A DNA stretch of 64,000 nucleotides from Anaerolinea thermophila (GTDB taxonomy: Bacteria > Chloroflexota > Anaerolineae > Anaerolineales > Anaerolineaceae). Location of the stretch: assembly GCF_020723905.1 (NCBI RefSeq), contig NZ_DYHZ01000004.1, positions 179,199 to 243,198 on the forward strand, written 5' to 3'. A program made the position numbers and the translations under genes. Under the pieces are notes generated by a model. The model saw only the letters and a program-made list of their open reading frames with translations. It was not told the DNA's origin and ran no database searches. Positions 1 to 8,380 of the stretch are shown here, piece after piece (position 1 is the first letter of the stretch; each line of letters opens with the position of its first letter).

Positions 1-4
1 GCAG

Positions 5-290
5 TAACCCCCCTCTTTCTTCGCGCTCTTTGCACCTTTGCGGTAAACACCCCTCTTTCTTCGCGTCCTCCGCGCCTTGGCGTTTAACACCCCTCCTTCT
101 TCGCGTCCTCTGCGCCTTTGCGGTAAAAACCCTCTTTCTTCGCATCCTCTGCGCCTCAGCAGTAACCCCCCTCTTTCTTCGCGCTCTTTGCACCTTTGCG
201 GTAAACACCCCTCCTTCTTTGCGCCCTCCGCGCCTCAGCAGTACCCCCCTCCTTCTTTGCGCTCTTTGCCCCTTGGCGGTAAAAATCCCC
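5..290. repeat. Degenerate ~39-bp tandem repeat block
   Basis: About seven imperfect copies of a pyrimidine-rich unit containing TTCTTCGCG, a CTCTTTGC/CTCTGCGC core and a CCTTTGCGGTAAA-type end, starting near 11, 51, 91, 130, 169, 209 and 247. The copy at about 5-54 recurs nearly unchanged about 158 bp later, so a four-unit block was probably duplicated. All frames across it give low-complexity peptides, so it is not coding. The spacing is too close for CRISPR spacers. It fills the space upstream of the esterase gene and may continue beyond the left edge. Confidence 0.8.
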
Positions 291-342
291 AAAGACACAG
301 AACCCCGGTCTGGTGTACAATACTCTCACAAGGAGGTTCACC

Positions 343-1122
343 ATGCCACTCATTCATGCCGACTTCTTCTCTCAAGCCTTGCAACTGTGCGTGGAAGTGG
401 ATGTCATCCTGCCCCTGCGCCCGTGGAAAGGCGCGGGCGTGCGCGACGACTCCCTTCACCCCACCCTGTATCTGCTCCACGGGCTTTCGGATGACCACAC
501 CATCTGGCAGCGGCGCACGTCCATCGAGCGCTACGTCGAAGACTACGACCTTGCCGTCGTCATGCCAGCGGTACACCGCAGTTTCTACACAGATATGAAA
601 GCCGGTTACCGCTACTGGACCTACGTCTCCGAGGAACTGCCTTACGTGATGCGCTCGCTCTTCCCCCTCTCCGATCGGCGCGAGGATACCTTTGTTGCCG
701 GGCTGTCCATGGGCGGGTACGGCGCCTTCAAGTTAGCCCTCTCCCACCCCGAGCGCTTTGCCGCCGCCGCCAGTTTTTCCGGCGCCCTCCACATGGCGCT
801 GGCATATCAGGATCCCACCCCCGAATGGCAGGCGGAACTCAACCGCATCTTCGGCTCGCTGGACGAGTACCGCGGCAGTGCCAACGACCTCTTTGCCCTG
901 GCAGAGCAAGCCAGAGCCTCCGGCAAACCCCTGCCTGACATGTACGCCTGGTGCGGCACCGAGGATTTCCTCCTCCCCGCCAACCGCGCCTTCCGCGACC
1001 ACGCCACTCAACTGGGTCTACCGCTGACCTACCGGGAAGGACCGGGCGACCACTCGTGGAAATACTGGGACGAGCAGATTCAGGTCTTCCTGCAAAGGCT
1101 TCCGCTGAAGAAAATCGCCTGA
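343..1122 (+). CDS. Esterase of the esterase D / putative esterase family
   Basis: A 259-residue cytoplasmic alpha/beta hydrolase. The start is the ATG preceded by an AGGAGG site 6 bases upstream; an in-frame start 30 bases earlier has no ribosome binding site. The nucleophile elbow is GLSMGGYGA with Ser122. The likely triad partners are Asp208 (in CGTEDF) and His237 (in GDHSWKYW). The spacing and the '[10 protein letters not shown]' oxyanion region match the family of S-formylglutathione hydrolase and antigen-85-like acyl hydrolases, so it probably hydrolyses small carboxylic or thio-esters. The physiological substrate cannot be read from the sequence. It is a single gene, convergent with the operon to its right. 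Confidence 0.85.
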   Translation: MPLIHADFFSQALQLCVEVDVILPLRPWKGAGVRDDSLHPTLYLLHGLSDDHTIWQRRTSIERYVEDYDLAVVMPAVHRSFYTDMKAGYRYWTYVSEELPYVMRSLFPLSDRREDTFVAGLSMGGYGAFKLALSHPERFAAAASFSGALHMALAYQDPTPEWQAELNRIFGSLDEYRGSANDLFALAEQARASGKPLPDMYAWCGTEDFLLPANRAFRDHATQLGLPLTYREGPGDHSWKYWDEQIQVFLQRLPLKKIA

Positions 1123-1126
1123 AGGC

Positions 1127-2518
1127 TTAAGGCATCAGGATGGCAGGCACCAGCCCCAGCATGGCGGGGAAGAGCAGGCGCGGGAAAAATCCCAGAAGGA
1201 TGAGCGCCGCCACGCCCACACCAATCAGAAGGGCTTGAAAAGGCGTCTCCCGCGGCTCACGTGGACCGAAGTACCCGCCGGTGAGCACTGCCAGCACCCG
1301 GAAACCGCTCAGGAGCAAACCACCCATGCCCGCCAGCGCCAGCACGGCGCTGAGCGGGCTCTGGCTTGCCAGCGCCTCCAGCAGAAGGAATCGCGTCGGG
1401 AAACCTGCCAGCAAAGGCAAACCCGCCAGCGAAAGATACGCCACCGCCAGCCCTGCCGAGGCAAAGGGAGATGTTTCGGCGGCGCGTTCCAGATCCTCAA
1501 AGCGCAAACTCCTGTGCAATCCCTGCAGAACCGAAGCCGAAAGCGCCCACAGCGCCAGCGCCAGCACCCGCGGCAGGAACAGCATGGCGAAGATTTCCAT
1601 GCTTTCGGGGGTGTTCAGGCTCAACGCCAGCAGGGAGATGCCGGTTTCGATGATCACCGCGTAGGCAAACAGCCGCCCCAGATGCCGCTGGAACACTGCC
1701 CAGCCTCCCGCCGTGACAATCATCACCACCCCGCTCAGGCGCAGAACCTCCCACAGTTCGGGCAGATTCTTCAACCACGTCACCGCGTTGATGTACTTGA
1801 CCCCCAGCAGCAGGAAGGTCGTGGGCAAAAGCATCAGCAGATACCCCAGCGGATACGGATCGGCTTCCTCTGCCACCAGCGGCATCCACGTGTAAAAGGG
1901 AAAGACCGCCAGCCACAGCGCAAACCCCAGCCCGAGAAAAACCTCCGCCAGCAGGGGAAAAAAGGTGTTGACCGGGTTGGCTTCCACCGCGCTCAACGCC
2001 CAGCCTGCCAGCAAAACAAACGGCATGGCAAAGGTCTGGAAGATGAGATAACGCAGCGCCCCCGTTCCCACCGGTTTTCCCGGCGGCGACACCAGCGGGA
2101 TACTCAACAGCACCGCCAGTTCCACCAGCAGGGCGGCGTAGAGGAAAGGCTGAACCGAGAGCGCCGCCAGCAGGAGCGCCGCCACCGCCAGCCCGTAAGG
2201 CACCATGAAGCGGTGAGCGCGCGCCTCACGCGAGCCGCCAAACCAGAAAGCCGCAATCAGGTAAAAGAAAACCAGCAGGGGACGGTCATTGTTCCCCACC
2301 ACCAGTTGACGCCCCGCCAGCGCCAGAGCAGACTCAATTTCCCAGCGCCTGCCAAACAGGCGGAAGCCTGCATCAATGGGCACAAGCCACGCCAGAAGCG
2401 CCAGCAGAAGGCACAGCCCCACCCCCAGGCGCGTCACCCAGCCCTCGCGCCAGCGCAACAGCCACAGGATGACGGCAAAAACCAGCGGCAGCACCACCCA
2501 GATCAGCGGAGCGTTCAT
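1127..2518 (-). CDS. Antiporter-type membrane subunit (NuoM/MrpD/HyfF-like)
   Basis: A 463-residue protein made almost entirely of hydrophobic helices (about 13-14). It resembles the proton-translocating antiporter domain of complex I, Mrp and group 4 hydrogenase subunits, in particular the stretch around residues 190-300 containing 'FPFYTWMP' and the following helix. A Glu is kept in an early helix ('LLVELAVLL'), but the Lys normally found just before the PFHTWLP-like motif is not visible ('ALWLAVFPFYTW'). It is the last gene of a tightly coupled operon: its ATG overlaps the glycosyltransferase stop by 4 bases. No hydrogenase or quinone-binding subunit is nearby, so the complex it belongs to is unknown. 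Confidence 0.7.
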   Translation of the reverse strand: MNAPLIWVVLPLVFAVILWLLRWREGWVTRLGVGLCLLLALLAWLVPIDAGFRLFGRRWEIESALALAGRQLVVGNNDRPLLVFFYLIAAFWFGGSREARAHRFMVPYGLAVAALLLAALSVQPFLYAALLVELAVLLSIPLVSPPGKPVGTGALRYLIFQTFAMPFVLLAGWALSAVEANPVNTFFPLLAEVFLGLGFALWLAVFPFYTWMPLVAEEADPYPLGYLLMLLPTTFLLLGVKYINAVTWLKNLPELWEVLRLSGVVMIVTAGGWAVFQRHLGRLFAYAVIIETGISLLALSLNTPESMEIFAMLFLPRVLALALWALSASVLQGLHRSLRFEDLERAAETSPFASAGLAVAYLSLAGLPLLAGFPTRFLLLEALASQSPLSAVLALAGMGGLLLSGFRVLAVLTGGYFGPREPRETPFQALLIGVGVAALILLGFFPRLLFPAMLGLVPAILMP

Positions 2519-3702
2519 CGGCGCACCTCTTCGGTCATGGCTTTGCCATAGATCTGCATCAACCCCTCCAGATGATGGCTGGCGGTGAAGCGCTCTTCCA
2601 CCAGGCGCCTGCCCGCCTGCCCCATGTGATGTGCACCGGCGGGGTCGCCAAGCACATCCCGGATGCGCTCCGCCAGTTCAGCGGCACTGCCGGGGGTGAA
2701 CAGGTGTCCCTGCACCCCATCCTGAACCAGATACGGCAGTCCCCCCAGACGCGCGGCAATCACCGGCACCCCGCACACCATGGCTTCCAGCGCGGCAAGC
2801 GAAAACGGCTCGTACACCGTAGACGGAATGACCACCAGCGCCGCCCCGCACAGGAACTCCCAGCGCCGGTCGGGAGAAATTTTGCCCGTCAGTTCCACAT
2901 TTGGCAATCCGCGTGCCATGCGCTCCAGCGCCTCCCGCTGAGGTCCATCCCCGGCAAGACGGAAAGGCACATCCGGCAGGCGTCTTGCCGCTTCGATGAG
3001 CAGGTGCGCTCCCTTTTCCTCAGACAGACGCCCCAGAAACGCCACGTATCCGTGCACGGGCGGGGCGGGGCGCGCTTCTGGCAGAGGATCGGGAATGAAA
3101 TTGCCCAGCACGTCCAGTTGATCCGCGCGGAACAGGCGGCTTTCCACCATTTTCTGCGCGGTGAAAGGCGTCAGCGCAATGGCTCGGGTAATGCCCGCAA
3201 ACGTTCCCCGGCGGCGGTGCACCCCGATGGAGAGCGCATACAGCGCGCTGGCGGTCACGCTGTTGCGGTAACAGCGCCAGCGCACCGCGTGCAGCGTATT
3301 GCCCCATTTACAGCGCTCGCAGATAGCCCCGCGGGTGTAGAACAATCCATTCGGGCAGAGAAAACGCACGTTGTGCAGCGTCTGTACCACAGGCACGCCC
3401 TCCTCTGCCAGCACGCGGTACACCGCCGGAGAAATCAGCGGGAAAACGTTGTGAACATGGGCAACTTCGGGTCGGGTATTGCGAATCAAACGGCGCACCT
3501 CGCGTACCGCGCGCGGAGCATGCACCGCGCTCAGCCCCAGCGCCAGTTTCTTCAAAGGCGCGGCACGGCGCAGTTCCTCGTTGGTGCGGCGGTAGAAGAT
3601 GACCTCATGCCCTGCCCGCTGAAGCAGACTGGCTTCGGCTTCGAACGCCAGCGTTTCGCCGCCCAGTTGCTGATAATCGTTGTGAATCAGCAAGACCCTC
3701 AT
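2515..3702 (-). CDS. Family 4 glycosyltransferase
   Basis: A 395-residue GT-B fold enzyme. The N-terminal acceptor domain begins MRVLLIHNDYQQLGGE and contains 'HVHNVFPLISPAVY'. The C-terminal donor domain has 'AFLGRLSEEKGAHLLIEA' and 'VIPSTVYEPFSLAALEAM', the E-x7-E-type nucleotide-sugar site of GT4 enzymes. A Cys-rich insert near residues 115-140 (CPNGLFYTRGAICERCKWG) is common in a GT4 subgroup. It overlaps its neighbours by ATGA junctions on both sides, between two antiporter-like membrane genes, which is an unexpected place for a glycosyltransferase. It probably transfers a sugar to an envelope lipid or polysaccharide at the cytoplasmic face of the membrane. Confidence 0.85.
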   Translation of the reverse strand: MRVLLIHNDYQQLGGETLAFEAEASLLQRAGHEVIFYRRTNEELRRAAPLKKLALGLSAVHAPRAVREVRRLIRNTRPEVAHVHNVFPLISPAVYRVLAEEGVPVVQTLHNVRFLCPNGLFYTRGAICERCKWGNTLHAVRWRCYRNSVTASALYALSIGVHRRRGTFAGITRAIALTPFTAQKMVESRLFRADQLDVLGNFIPDPLPEARPAPPVHGYVAFLGRLSEEKGAHLLIEAARRLPDVPFRLAGDGPQREALERMARGLPNVELTGKISPDRRWEFLCGAALVVIPSTVYEPFSLAALEAMVCGVPVIAARLGGLPYLVQDGVQGHLFTPGSAAELAERIRDVLGDPAGAHHMGQAGRRLVEERFTASHHLEGLMQIYGKAMTEEVRR

Positions 3703-4298
3703 CCCTGTTCTTCCTCTCCCGGGCGCATGGATGGCGCCGAGACCACATAAGACCCCACCAGCGCCAGCCCCAGGGTGATAAAAGCCTGCACCCCCGCCAC
3801 CAGAACAGACTGCTCCACGCTGGTGTACAACAGGTCGAAACCCGCCAGCGCCGTCAACAGCGCCACCACCTCACGGAAAGGTCGCGTGGACATCCCCAGG
3901 TGCAACATGCCCATCCCGATGAGAATCAGCCCGCCCCGCATGGCAGGCGCAGGCACGGGAAAGTAAGCCACCGCCAGCGGTGCAACCGAGTACACCAGCA
4001 AAATCACCAGCCCGGAAGCAATCAGATAAAAGGTTGTACCCACCCATCCCGGCGGGGGCAATTCGCGCCAGTCGCCGGCAGGTTGCGCCGCACCCAGCAC
4101 CGCCACTGCCATCCAGCCGGTCACCAGTTTGACCGCCGCCAGCCCCGGCGACCACACCCACAGGATATACGCGGCGGCAACGGCATACACCACCGCCAGC
4201 GCCATCAGCCCGCGCCGCCATTCCTGCCCCACCAGAAGATAAATGGCGGCCATCAGCGCCACCAGTTCCACCCCGCGGAAGACCCACTCCAGCGTCAT
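3699..4298 (-). CDS. Small polytopic membrane protein, HyfE-like
   Basis: A 199-residue protein with about six transmembrane helices, starting at the ATG whose last bases overlap the preceding gene's stop (ATGA). A longer in-frame extension upstream lies inside the neighbouring gene and is low-complexity, so it was not used. The C-terminal half (around 'GFDLLYTSVEQSVLVAGVQ') resembles the small HyfE/MrpC/NuoK-type subunits that accompany antiporter-type proteins, but similarity by eye is modest. It sits between the first antiporter-like gene and the glycosyltransferase, a hyfB-hyfE-like order. The function is inferred from context only. Confidence 0.6.
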   Translation of the reverse strand: MTLEWVFRGVELVALMAAIYLLVGQEWRRGLMALAVVYAVAAAYILWVWSPGLAAVKLVTGWMAVAVLGAAQPAGDWRELPPPGWVGTTFYLIASGLVILLVYSVAPLAVAYFPVPAPAMRGGLILIGMGMLHLGMSTRPFREVVALLTALAGFDLLYTSVEQSVLVAGVQAFITLGLALVGSYVVSAPSMRPGEEEQG

Positions 4299-5893
4299 CG
4301 CGTCACCTCCGCGCGCACCAGCGAGACGAACAGCGCCAGCAACACGAACACCCACAGCATGCCGCCGCTCCCCTCCAGCAAAGAGGACAGCAGGTCGAAC
4401 ACGCCCGCCACCCGCTGATACAGCCAGCCGATCAGGCGGTACAGCCATGTCAGCCCGAAAAAGTCGGAGAGGAACGCCCCGATCCGCTCACCGGAGCGCC
4501 GCACCGCTTCCGACTCGAACCACGCTGGAAATCGGCGGCGCGCCAGAATGGCAGCCCCCCATCCCAAAGCCACCAGCCCCAGCGTTGCCCCGCCGCCGAT
4601 GAGGCTTTCGCGCGCAGGGTAAAGCGACATGCCCAGCACCCCCACCAGCCAGTAACCCAGAATCAGCACCATCAGCCCCAGCGGATAGACCACCTGAATC
4701 CAGCGCTCCATCTGACGCAGGGAATCTCCCTCCACAAAGGCAAAGCGCAGTGCCCCCAGCAGGAGCAAAGGCAGGGGCAGCAGGAACGCCCATTCCAGCG
4801 GCGAAAAGGCGCGCGGTAGAACCCCGCTCCAGCCCGCCGAAAGTGGCGTAAACGGCAGACCCGACATGCCCGCCAGCGCAATCAGCGGGAAGACCACCGT
4901 CCCCGGCTGCGTGGCAGAATACAGGAAAAACACCGATCCGGGCAGAATCAGCAAAATGCCCCACGCCAGACTGGCAGACGGTTGACCATGCACCACGCAG
5001 ACCACTGCCATGCTTGCTGTGGCAATCAGCCAGAAGGGGCGCGCGGTGAGCACATCCGGCGCGGTCAGCCACGCCGCCGCGCTGTAGAGCGCCGCCAGTG
5101 CAAGAAGCGCCAGCAGACCTGTCTGCCACTCCGTCGGAATGGCTTCGGCGGGCAGGCGCGCCAGCACTGGCAGAACCGAAGCGGCAGACGCCATCCGCAG
5201 GGCGGTGCTCAATCCGCGTCGCGCCACAGGGCTTTGAACCGCGGTCAGGTGCAGAGGAAGCACCCCCAGACGCAATCCGCTGGCAAAGAGCAGGAGAAGC
5301 GCCTCACGCGGCGGGAGCGAGGCAAAAGTGGGGGGTAAATTTTGCCCGCGCACCAGCAGGATGGCGGTCAGAACCAGAAAACTGCCGCTCACCCGCACGG
5401 CAAAAGCGGTGACGGTTTGCAGTCCAATGCGGCGTTCGCGGCTGTTGGCTTGCAGGATGACCAGTTCGATCAGATCCATCAACGTCCAGGACAGCACCAG
5501 GCTGAGCAGATTGACGGCATACACCGCCAGCATGGCAACCGCCAGAATGCTGAGAATGCCCGCCCATGCCGGCGGGCTGACATCGCGCTGAAGCCGCGCC
5601 GAAGCGGTCAAAAGCGCTCCCAGCGCCAGCAGACTCAAACTCATCGTATACAGCCACGAAATGCTGTCCAGCCCCCAGATGGGGGAATCGGTGAACCGGG
5701 AGAGGGGCAGCCAGTTCTGCGCCACCACCTGTTGAGGCAGATGCCAGCGCAGGAAGAGCAAAAAGGCGCTCGCCAGCAGAGCGCTCAACACACCGCTCAG
5801 CCAGGCGTAGCCCACGCCGGGACGGGTACGCCGCAGGATGAAAATGACCAGCGTACCCAGCAGAAGCAAAGACGGAGGAATCAGCGCCAGCAA
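4295..5893 (-). CDS. Antiporter-type membrane subunit (NuoL/HyfB-like)
   Basis: A 532-residue integral membrane protein with about 14 helices, related to the NuoL/NuoM/NuoN/HyfB antiporter family. It probably starts at TTG 5893, 3 bases after the stop of the upstream gene, with GGAGAGGTG about 10 bases before. Positions that carry proton-pathway charges in the family look altered: the helix-5 region reads 'SWTLMDLIE' where a WE-L/M motif is usual, and the helix-7/8 region has Arg ('SGLRLGVLPLH', 'LRMASAAS') where Lys is usual. It may therefore be structural or work by another coupling. A 4-base overlap joins it to the next gene. Confidence 0.7.
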   Translation of the reverse strand: MLALIPPSLLLLGTLVIFILRRTRPGVGYAWLSGVLSALLASAFLLFLRWHLPQQVVAQNWLPLSRFTDSPIWGLDSISWLYTMSLSLLALGALLTASARLQRDVSPPAWAGILSILAVAMLAVYAVNLLSLVLSWTLMDLIELVILQANSRERRIGLQTVTAFAVRVSGSFLVLTAILLVRGQNLPPTFASLPPREALLLLFASGLRLGVLPLHLTAVQSPVARRGLSTALRMASAASVLPVLARLPAEAIPTEWQTGLLALLALAALYSAAAWLTAPDVLTARPFWLIATASMAVVCVVHGQPSASLAWGILLILPGSVFFLYSATQPGTVVFPLIALAGMSGLPFTPLSAGWSGVLPRAFSPLEWAFLLPLPLLLLGALRFAFVEGDSLRQMERWIQVVYPLGLMVLILGYWLVGVLGMSLYPARESLIGGGATLGLVALGWGAAILARRRFPAWFESEAVRRSGERIGAFLSDFFGLTWLYRLIGWLYQRVAGVFDLLSSLLEGSGGMLWVFVLLALFVSLVRAEVTR

Positions 5894-5896
5894 GGG

Positions 5897-7312
5897 TTAA
5901 ATCACCTCTCCGGTCGTTCGTCTCAGGAAGCGTCCCATGCCGGGACGTCCGCGCCACTCCCCGCGCTGTACAATTATCTGTCCGCGCAACAGCACCGTTT
6001 CGGGAAAACCCTGCAACTCCCAGCCTTCGTAAAGATTGTAATCGGTGCGGTGATGAGCGTACTGCACCCCGTAGGTCACCTGCCGGGATGGATCCCAGAG
6101 GACGATATCGGCATCCGCGCCGGGGAGCAGGGCGCCCTTCTGCGGATACAGCCCGAAGATGCGCGCCGGTTGGGTGGCAGTGAGAGCGACAAATTGATTG
6201 GGGGTGAGCCGTCCCGCGCCCACGCCGTACGTCCACAGAATGGGCAGACGATCGCCCACCCCGGGCAAGCCGTTGGGAATGCGGGTAAAGTCGTCTTTGC
6301 CCAGTTCCTTGCCGGGGATGGCAACCCGTTTGCCCTCGTACTCAATGGGTTGTGTGCCGTCGTAAAAGAAAGGACAGTGATCTGTGGCAATGGCTTGCAG
6401 CGTGCCCTGCGCCAGCCCCTGCCACAGGCGTTCCTGATCGGCAGGCGTGCGCACCGGCGGAGAGCAAATCCACTTGGCGCCGTCGGGACGCTGCAGGTCT
6501 TCCTCGCTGAAGAAGAGGTACTGCGGGCAGGTCTCCCCCATCACCGGAACACCCTGATCGCGGGCATACGCCAGCATATCCACCTCGCCCGCGGCGTTCA
6601 TATGCACCACGTAGAGCGGCGCTTCCGCCATGCCCGCCAGCGCCGCGCCGCGCAGAACGGCTTCCACCGCGCTCCATGCCGGACGGGTACGCGCATGCCA
6701 GATCGGCTCGGTGTGTCCCTGCGCCAGCGCTTCGGCAACCAGCAATTCGATGACATCGCCGTTCTCGGCGTGCATCAGCGTGAGAATGCCGTGCTTTCCC
6801 GCCACACGCATCACCCGCAGAATGTCGTCATCGGGCAGGCGCAGGCGGTTGTTGTAAGCGGTGAACACTTTGATCGAAGAAATGCCCTCTTCCAGCAAAG
6901 TGGGCAGTTCCGCCAGCGTGTCGGGGTAGATCCGGGTAATGTTCATGTGAAACGAGTAATCCACCGCCGCTTTGCCGCCCACCCGGGCATGCCAGGCTTC
7001 CACGCACTGACGCAGGGCAGGCATATCCTGGCTGACAAAATCAATCACCGTGGTGGTGCCGCCGAACGCCGCCGCCTTGTGACCGGTGTAGTGATCGTCC
7101 GAAGAAACCGTGCCGAACATGGGCAGGTCGAAGTGGGTATGCACATCCACCCCGCCGGGGAGCACCAGTTTGCCCTCCGCATCCAGCACTTCGGCATCGG
7201 GGGCGCTCAGGCTGGCGCCTATGGCGGCAATTTTCTCCCCCTCAATCAGGATATCGGCGCGGAAGGTCTCCGCGGCGGTAATCAGTGTGCCATTTCGAAT
7301 CAACAGACTCAT
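5897..7312 (-). CDS. Dihydropyrimidinase / D-hydantoinase family amidohydrolase
   Basis: A 471-residue cytoplasmic metal-dependent amidohydrolase. The start is the ATG preceded by GGAGG 6 bases upstream; an upstream in-frame extension covers the promoter region. All binuclear-centre ligands are visible: His58 and His60 (DVHTHFD), Lys148 (SSIKVFTAYNN, carboxylated in the family), His181 (MHAENG), His237 (VVHMNA) and Asp311 (ATDHCPFF). The family opens cyclic ureides such as dihydrouracil, hydantoin or allantoin; a phenylhydantoinase-type role is also possible. It is the first gene of the operon that continues into antiporter-like membrane genes. No other pyrimidine-catabolic gene is in the window. 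Confidence 0.85.
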   Translation of the reverse strand: MSLLIRNGTLITAAETFRADILIEGEKIAAIGASLSAPDAEVLDAEGKLVLPGGVDVHTHFDLPMFGTVSSDDHYTGHKAAAFGGTTTVIDFVSQDMPALRQCVEAWHARVGGKAAVDYSFHMNITRIYPDTLAELPTLLEEGISSIKVFTAYNNRLRLPDDDILRVMRVAGKHGILTLMHAENGDVIELLVAEALAQGHTEPIWHARTRPAWSAVEAVLRGAALAGMAEAPLYVVHMNAAGEVDMLAYARDQGVPVMGETCPQYLFFSEEDLQRPDGAKWICSPPVRTPADQERLWQGLAQGTLQAIATDHCPFFYDGTQPIEYEGKRVAIPGKELGKDDFTRIPNGLPGVGDRLPILWTYGVGAGRLTPNQFVALTATQPARIFGLYPQKGALLPGADADIVLWDPSRQVTYGVQYAHHRTDYNLYEGWELQGFPETVLLRGQIIVQRGEWRGRPGMGRFLRRTTGEVI

Positions 7313-7343
7313 AGTGTCCTCCAGTCTCCGGCTGGCATTGCCA

Positions 7344-7416
7344 TTGCAACTTTTTTGGATGATTTCAAGTATAAACCAAACCACAATTCGTGATATAAAC
7401 ATTAAAATAGTTGCAA
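7344..7416. promoter_or_regulatory. Divergent promoter region with 8-bp inverted repeat
   Basis: The 129-bp AT-rich region between two divergently transcribed genes carries TTGCAACT at 7344-7351 and its exact reverse complement AGTTGCAA at 7409-7416, 57 bases apart. The arms sit just upstream of the two start codons, as expected for paired operator half-sites or a looping regulator. No regulator gene is adjacent. Confidence 0.4.
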
Positions 7417-7441
7417 CACTCGAACTGCGCGGGAGAGTCCC

Positions 7442-8371
7442 ATGAAGCCTCTGCAAATTTCCCCTTCGGGAAAGTGGCTGTTTCACGCCACCCCTCAGGG
7501 CAAAGTGATGGTGTGGGATATTTCCAGCGGCAATCTGCATGCCGTCTGTGATGGGCACTGGATTGGTCTTTCTCAGAATGAAGACACCCTCCTCACCCAG
7601 ACACCCGAAGGCGTGAAAGCATGGGCGCTCCAGACCGGTCAGGAAATGGCGCTCACCGCGCTAAACCCGGACACATTTCCCCTGCACCAGCGGGTGCTGG
7701 TGCACAAACAGCCCTACACCCTGCAACTCGACCTTCAAGATGCTTTCACCGGCGAAACGGTCTGGAATTTCCGCTTTGCACAGGACCCCCGCTACCATGC
7801 CCGTCTGGAAGCCTGCACGCTGGCGCCCGACGACCGCTCCCTGCTGATCACTCTGGCTGGCGAGTTCACCGGTCAGGCATGGGCGCACGGCTATGTGCTG
7901 GACATTTCCAGCGGCGGAAGGCGGCTGAAATTCAAGGTCAACCGCCACCAGCCCCCCTCGTTTTTCTCCTTCTCTCCTCCCCCGCTTCAGGTGCTTGTGC
8001 CGGATGAGATGTACCACCTCACCCTGATCAATCTGGAAAGCGCTCACATCGAACAGGATGTATGGGTCAGCGGATTTTCGGGTGTAGCGGCGTTCTTCCC
8101 CCTGTTGCCCGCCGTGCTGGCGGTAAGCGTGTGGGAGCCGGTAGTGGATCCAGCCATCTCACCGTTTTCGGTACAGTTTCTCGACCTGCGCCGCACCAGC
8201 GGCGATCGCATGCGCCGCGCCGCGGTGATTGCCGAGTTTCGAGAAAGCCATCCGGTGTACGACATGGTCTTCACCCCCGACGGGCAGACGCTGGCAGTGC
8301 TGGTCAGCACCGGCGCCATCCACCTGTGGAATCTGGCACAGGGACGCATCGAGCGCACGCTGGAACTTTAA
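7442..8371 (+). CDS. WD40-like beta-propeller protein
   Basis: A 309-residue protein with no signal peptide or membrane helix, starting at an ATG with GGGAGAG 7 bases upstream. It has WD-repeat-like blades: 'KVMVWDISSGNLHAV' near residue 22, 'VKAWALQTGQEM' near 60, and 'GAIHLWNLAQGRIERTL' at the C-terminus, preceded by 'VYDMVFTPDGQTLAVL'. The middle blades are degenerate. Such proteins act as protein-protein scaffolds; no enzymatic motif is present. It is transcribed away from the hydantoinase operon and converges on the ADP-ribosylglycohydrolase gene. Its partner is unknown. Confidence 0.65.
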   Translation: MKPLQISPSGKWLFHATPQGKVMVWDISSGNLHAVCDGHWIGLSQNEDTLLTQTPEGVKAWALQTGQEMALTALNPDTFPLHQRVLVHKQPYTLQLDLQDAFTGETVWNFRFAQDPRYHARLEACTLAPDDRSLLITLAGEFTGQAWAHGYVLDISSGGRRLKFKVNRHQPPSFFSFSPPPLQVLVPDEMYHLTLINLESAHIEQDVWVSGFSGVAAFFPLLPAVLAVSVWEPVVDPAISPFSVQFLDLRRTSGDRMRRAAVIAEFRESHPVYDMVFTPDGQTLAVLVSTGAIHLWNLAQGRIERTLEL

Positions 8372-8380
8372 AGCGTGGAT

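Noticed and set aside
1-300. The 5' tandem repeats as a CRISPR array
   Set aside because: The units are imperfect, contiguous and without unique spacers.
30-598. Overlapping open frames across the repeat block
   Set aside because: Low-complexity peptides with no ribosome binding site; the real gene starts at 343.
1235-2551. A 438-codon plus-strand frame
   Set aside because: Antisense shadow of the NuoM-like gene, Gln/Arg/His-rich.
5342-7393. A 683-codon plus-strand frame
   Set aside because: It is antisense to the hydantoinase and antiporter-like genes, with Gln/His/Arg-rich shadow composition and no start signal.
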